DNA from: Phoronis australis
Lineage: Eukaryota; Phoronida; Phoronidae
Direction of reading: 5' to 3'
Assembly: GCA_002633005.1 (NCBI GenBank)
Contig: NMRA01000351.1
Coordinates: 90,191 to 121,719 of the forward strand
DNA: 31,529 bases
Under the pieces are notes generated by a model. That model saw only the letters and a program-made list of their open reading frames with translations. It had not been told where the DNA came from and did not search any database. Within the stretch, counting starts at the first letter, position 1. Each line of letters begins with the position of its first letter. Both the position numbers and the translations under genes were made by a program. Below, piece by piece: positions 30,721 to 31,529 of the stretch.

Positions 30721-31529
30721 TTTTTGTTTTCTTAGCCAAACAGTGAAATTTCCATGCATCCTGGTACGTTTCTGGCACTTAACATGTCCCAGGAGTTTTT
30801 CTTAAGATAATTAAAAACTCTTCTCGATTTCGTCACATGAACTTGGCTCAAAAGTTTCGTGAAACCATATCGATTTGTGCACATCTGGGTATGAGTCACA
30901 CCACCAGCAAAAATTTTTGTTGGAACATCTGCTTACACACACCTTTTTAGCATACGAAAAAGTGTGGTGTGTATACAGGGGTTTAGACAACTACCAAACA
31001 TTTAAGAGCATAAGGAGCACCCACGGGGCGTAAAAACTTGAATATCAGATGGTCGCAACAGCCTCAAGCTGTTTAAGAATGAAGACCTGAACTGTTAGTC
31101 CTGAAATAAACATGTGTTCTGTCTCGTTACGAGAAAAAAACTGGCGAACGATAGTGCTCTCAGCTCATAGTCTATTATTAAAGCGACAATAAACAATTAA
31201 GTATCACTTTCTTAAGCTGAATCACGTTCACAACAATTGAAAAACGTCAAATGTATGAGAAAACAAATCATCTGAAAACAGTTTCACGAAACCAAAACAC
31301 TCTGTAGGCCTACACCGTAGTGAAAAGATATACAGGAGCAGTTCGTAGAGGGACCAGATGTACACTGAGAGTACACAAAAACTCTAGCCTGGTCCGTCAC
31401 GAGACCAAAAGTACACCTGTGCTTATTATCCCTATAAAAATAGTCGATCTGTCGCGGGACCAAACAGTACTGGCTCAGATAAATAGTTTTAAAAAGCACA
31501 CTTTGGTAAAAAACATCACAAGACTAGTC
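30721..31529. other. AT-rich end of the window
   Basis: No gene or repeat supported. The direct strings GGACCA and CAGTACTGG or CAGATGTACAC near 31350-31470 are too short to call. Confidence 0.45.

Overview
This is eukaryotic, animal-type DNA. It has long AT-rich intergenic stretches, spliced coding exons with GT/AG borders, poly(A) signals, retrotransposon and DNA-transposon debris, and two assembly gaps: 77 N inside a poly-G run (19304-19380) and one N at 27126. The bHLH gene and the style of the repeats fit a marine invertebrate, perhaps a deuterostome such as a hemichordate. I cannot name the species from sequence alone.

The only gene I can identify with confidence is a two-exon PTF1A (p48/Fer1 family) bHLH transcription factor on the minus strand. 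Exon 1 (13672-13222) carries the N-terminus and bHLH domain and ends at a GTAAGT donor. Exon 2 (about 11696-11413) carries the two tryptophan motifs typical of the PTF1A C-terminus, which contact RBPJ-type proteins. A TATA box and an NF-Y/CCAAT box sit at the expected distances upstream. An RBPJ-like motif lies in the intron. Three unrelated tandem arrays lie downstream.

Left flank (1-10.2 kb): an old tRNA-like repeat (341-788), a 53-bp tandem duplication, a candidate Cys-rich last exon on the plus strand (2711-2872) facing a candidate last exon on the minus strand (4391-4185), an upstream candidate exon (5352-5146), a terminal-inverted-repeat element with an inner hairpin (6249-6656), a 47-bp duplication with a strong hairpin (7128-7221), and two short non-autonomous DNA transposons (9548-9708, 9878-10198).

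Right flank (14-31.5 kb): a decayed LINE 3' end (18420-19284) abutting the poly-G gap, further copies of the short DNA transposons (21283, 23142, 27103, 30592), a 48-bp minisatellite (24174-24506), a possible ciliary-type promoter (X-box at 24791) followed by candidate small exons, and a candidate secreted-protein exon (26189-26322). Most of the rest shows no feature I can support. The candidate exons rest on splice-site, poly(A) or promoter signals plus an open frame, not on homology, and their confidence is set accordingly.
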